From positions 274,290 to 338,289 of the forward strand of contig NZ_BAABFP010000007.1 of NCBI RefSeq assembly GCF_039541115.1: DNA of 64,000 nucleotides, written 5' to 3'. The DNA comes from Angustibacter luteus. GTDB lineage: Bacteria; Actinomycetota; Actinomycetes; Actinomycetales; Angustibacteraceae. The first letter of the stretch is position 1. The number at the start of each line of letters is the position of its first letter. Shown in pieces: positions 62,310-64,000 of this stretch. Position numbers and translations under genes: made by a program. The notes beneath the pieces are model-generated. The model searched no databases, was not told the origin of the DNA, and saw only the letters and a list, made by a program, of their open reading frames with translations.

Positions 62310-63269
62310 TCAGCCCTTCTTCGTGGTGAACGTGATCTCGGCGTCGTCGAAGACGTGCTCGAGGCGGTCGTCGACCGCGGCAGCGACTTGAGCTGCGACG
62401 TCGGTCTTGAGCGCCTCGAGCGCCACCTCGATGCGGGCCAGCCTCGACGACTGCGCGGTGAGCAGGTCGCGGCACTGCAGGACCCACTCGCCGAGGTAGT
62501 GCAGGAAGACCTTCGCGGTCCAGGTCGGGTTCTTCTTCGTGTCTGTGCGGTCGGGTGCCGCGATCTTGTCCTCGTCCCACGGGCTGGTGGTCACGGTGCC
62601 TCCTACGGTCGGCTTCGGCTTGGGGGTCGGTGCCGGCGACTTCGGGCCGGCGGCGAGCTGCGCGGCGGTCAGCGTCGACAGGTTCGCGTCGAACGGCCCA
62701 CCCGCGAGCGCCGCGGTCCACTGCCAGATGTGCGGGGTCTTCCACCCGGTGGTGTTGCCGGCGAGCTTGGGGCGGTACAGGCGCGGCCAGGGCTTCGGAT
62801 CGGCCGAGGGGTAGCGCGGGTACCACCAGTAGTCGAAGTGGGCCGCCACGCCCCTGCCGGAGGCGTTGGCGGCGTACCCACCGAGGTAGACGACGGTCGT
62901 GCACTGCGGTGCGAGCCGGCGCAGCTCGTCGCCGAATGCTCGCGCCCACGCGTTCGTCCTGGACTGGGAGAGGGCGGAGTCCTCGAGGTCGAGTGCGAGC
63001 ACGTCGCCCTTGACGGGCCGGACGACGGCAACGAACCGGCGCGCCTGCGCGGCGGCGGACGACTTCTCCGGTCGGGCGAAGTGGTAGGCCATCCGGACCA
63101 GCCCGGCGGCCTTCAGGTTGGCCCAGTTCCGCGCGAACTGGCTGTCGACGAACGACGTGCCCTCGGTCGCCTTGCAGGCACCCCAGGTCAGCTGGTGCTT
63201 CGCCTTCAGCGAGCGCCAGTCGATGACGCCCTGGTGATGGGAGATGTCAATACCGCGTGATGTAGCCAT
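62310..63269 (-). CDS. GH25 muramidase endolysin
   Basis: The 319-aa lysin has a GAGGAGC ribosome site. The GH25 barrel opens with GIDISHHQGVIDW (Asp8) and carries the catalytic LDLED (D94/E96) with YWWYPRYP near the end (about residue 150). A Pro/Lys-rich linker (about 210-220) leads to a C-terminal region with a predicted coiled coil (LTAQSSRLARIEVALEALKTDVAAQ, in part). It should cleave peptidoglycan glycan strands at the end of the lytic cycle. No signal peptide is present, so release needs a holin. Confidence 0.93.
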   Translation of the reverse strand: MATSRGIDISHHQGVIDWRSLKAKHQLTWGACKATEGTSFVDSQFARNWANLKAAGLVRMAYHFARPEKSSAAAQARRFVAVVRPVKGDVLALDLEDSALSQSRTNAWARAFGDELRRLAPQCTTVVYLGGYAANASGRGVAAHFDYWWYPRYPSADPKPWPRLYRPKLAGNTTGWKTPHIWQWTAALAGGPFDANLSTLTAAQLAAGPKSPAPTPKPKPTVGGTVTTSPWDEDKIAAPDRTDTKKNPTWTAKVFLHYLGEWVLQCRDLLTAQSSRLARIEVALEALKTDVAAQVAAAVDDRLEHVFDDAEITFTTKKG

Positions 63270-63282
63270 GTGCAGTTGCTCC

Positions 63283-63564
63283 TCAGACCTCGATGTCCGA
63301 CACGTCGATGCCGGACTGCTTCAGCCGGGCCTTGAGCTTGCGCACCTCGTCCTCGAGGTCGGCGATGCGCTGCCGGTCCTCGGCGCGCTCCTTCTCCAGG
63401 CGCTCGATGGCGTTCTTGTAGATGCCCTCGGCCCGCAAAAACGCCCCCTGCTCGACTCCGACCTTGGCCACCTCGACGGTCGACTTCCGTGCGACCCGCG
63501 CGCCGAGCACCGATGCCAGGACGGTGGCCAAGCCGATGGCGAGGGTGACGATGTTCTGCGTCAT
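63283..63564 (-). CDS. Small membrane protein with coiled-coil tail, lysis-cassette component
   Basis: The 93-aa protein has one N-terminal hydrophobic helix (about residues 4-22) and then a long charged coiled coil (YKNAIERLEKERAEDRQRIA, EDEVRKLKARLKQ). This is common in the lysis region of actinobacteriophages, as a holin or antiholin. ATG 63564 overlaps the stop of the gene at 63561 (ATGA). It precedes the endolysin by 13 bases. Confidence 0.7.
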   Translation of the reverse strand: MTQNIVTLAIGLATVLASVLGARVARKSTVEVAKVGVEQGAFLRAEGIYKNAIERLEKERAEDRQRIADLEDEVRKLKARLKQSGIDVSDIEV

Positions 63565-63953
63565 GACCGGGACCGTGGCGGGTTGGACATGCCGGAGACG
63601 ATGAGCGGCGCAGCCGCGATGGCCGAGTACAGGATCCATGTCACCCACCCCTGCGGTGCGGTGTGCAGCCGCCAGGCGAGCAGGTACAGCCCGCCCCACA
63701 GCAGCGGCACGAAGGTCAGGAACGAGTAGCCGTAACGGTCACGTGGCTCGCGCATGAACGCCGAGACGATCGCGACGACTCCGGCGACCAACCACGGGAC
63801 GCCGAGCCAGTGGATCGACAGGTGGTCGGTGATGAACGAGAGCGCGACCGCGCGGCCGGGTGAGGACTGCGCGACGGCGTAGGAGTAGCCGATGCCGGCA
63901 TAGGCGATGCCGAACGACAGCAGGAACGCGCCGCGGCGCCGGTTGACGCGCAT
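63561..63953 (-). CDS. Four-helix membrane protein, lysis-cassette component
   Basis: The 130-aa protein has four hydrophobic segments (about residues 10-28, 47-67, 74-94 and 103-122) joined by short charged loops, and an N-terminal MRVNRRRG. It is the first complete gene of the lysis cassette here and could be a holin. It is coupled by ATGA overlaps at both ends. No family is recognised. Confidence 0.68.
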   Translation of the reverse strand: MRVNRRRGAFLLSFGIAYAGIGYSYAVAQSSPGRAVALSFITDHLSIHWLGVPWLVAGVVAIVSAFMREPRDRYGYSFLTFVPLLWGGLYLLAWRLHTAPQGWVTWILYSAIAAAPLIVSGMSNPPRSRS

Positions 63954-64000
63954 CAGGCGTTCTCGTAGGTGCCATTGACGCTGAGGACGTCGCCGGTGGC
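63953..64000 (-). CDS. Phage gene, 3' end only (partial)
   Basis: The last 15 codons (ending DVLSVNGTYENA) and the TGA stop are in the window; the stop overlaps the ATG at 63953. Nothing more can be said. Its position upstream of the lysis genes suggests a tail component. Confidence 0.55.
   Translation of the reverse strand, partial: ATGDVLSVNGTYENA

Larger units (their letters stand above)
54915..64000. mobile_element. Prophage, integrase end (continues beyond window)
   Basis: The element begins at the tRNA 3' end copy. It contains a tyrosine integrase, accessory genes on the + strand, and a leftward late operon with tail, tailspike, endolysin and holin-like genes. No capsid, portal or terminase gene is in the window, so at least half the prophage lies to the right. 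From the orientation of the tRNA fragment, the intact tRNA gene should be at the far end on the minus strand. The structural genes suggest a tailed phage. Confidence 0.88.

Overview
The window is chromosomal DNA of a very GC-rich Gram-positive actinobacterium (Actinomycetota). Supporting signs are the strong G/C bias at third codon positions, frequent GTG starts, many 4-nt ATGA/GTGA overlaps, actinobacterial families (DUF3039, DUF2017, DUF3618, DUF427, RDD+DUF2510), and the gene order pncB / clpS-DUF2017 / murI-MBL-rph-rdgB. The sequence does not fix the genus. From about 54.9 kb to the right edge it is one end of a prophage.

Layout. 1-6.4 kb: end of a malic enzyme, YqgE/AlgH, DUF3039, a secreted M43 metalloprotease, an SF2 helicase, a thioredoxin and a secreted protein of unknown role. 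6.5-20 kb: tyrosine/homogentisate catabolism in two blocks. The first holds an IclR regulator, an Lrp regulator and hppD. The second holds fahA with a translationally coupled gene of unknown function, divergent from hmgA. Between them lie secreted M28 and M1 aminopeptidases, an XRE regulator, an APC permease and an RDD protein. 20-29.6 kb: housekeeping genes (5'-nucleotidase family, pncA-pncB, clpS-DUF2017, murI, an MBL hydrolase, rph, rdgB). An AbiEi/DUF559-like gene sits among them between two copies of a palindromic repeat. 29.6-38.7 kb: two paralogous membrane sulfite-oxidase-like proteins, a large unknown protein with an internally duplicated domain, a divergent pair of citrate synthases (one fused to an HTH), and a fasciclin lipoprotein. 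38.7-47.8 kb: a near-complete 4-hydroxybenzaldehyde / 4-hydroxybenzoate / protocatechuate route. The operon pcaI-pcaJ-pcaH-pcaG-pcaB-pcaD-pcaC-iclR runs leftward. An aldehyde dehydrogenase and pobA run rightward. The shared control region carries two near-identical 15-bp palindromes. The thiolase pcaF is not in the window. 47.8-54.8 kb: methyltransferase, tRNA-Leu(UAG), Bcp peroxiredoxin, DUF3618, DUF427, a GroES-like protein, a P450, an HD-GYP protein and a MetE-like protein.

54.9-64 kb: a 37-nt copy of a tRNA 3' end (probably tRNA-Lys) marks the prophage attachment site. Next to it is a tyrosine integrase, followed by accessory genes on the + strand: a zinc-finger protein, a lipoprotein and a SIR2-like protein. 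Convergent with these is a zinc-ribbon/transmembrane gene. Then comes a leftward late operon: holin-like proteins, a GH25 endolysin, a tail protein, a beta-helix tailspike-like protein, a repeat-rich fibre-like protein and a small structural protein. The prophage continues past the right edge, where an intact tRNA gene on the minus strand is predicted.

The most notable items are the SIR2-like/zinc-ribbon-TM pair in the prophage arm (a candidate defence or exclusion module), a four-copy 46-bp palindromic repeat, the duplicated-domain protein at 31.3-33.5 kb, the unknown gene coupled to fahA where a maleylacetoacetate isomerase is missing, and the operators in the pca/pob region.
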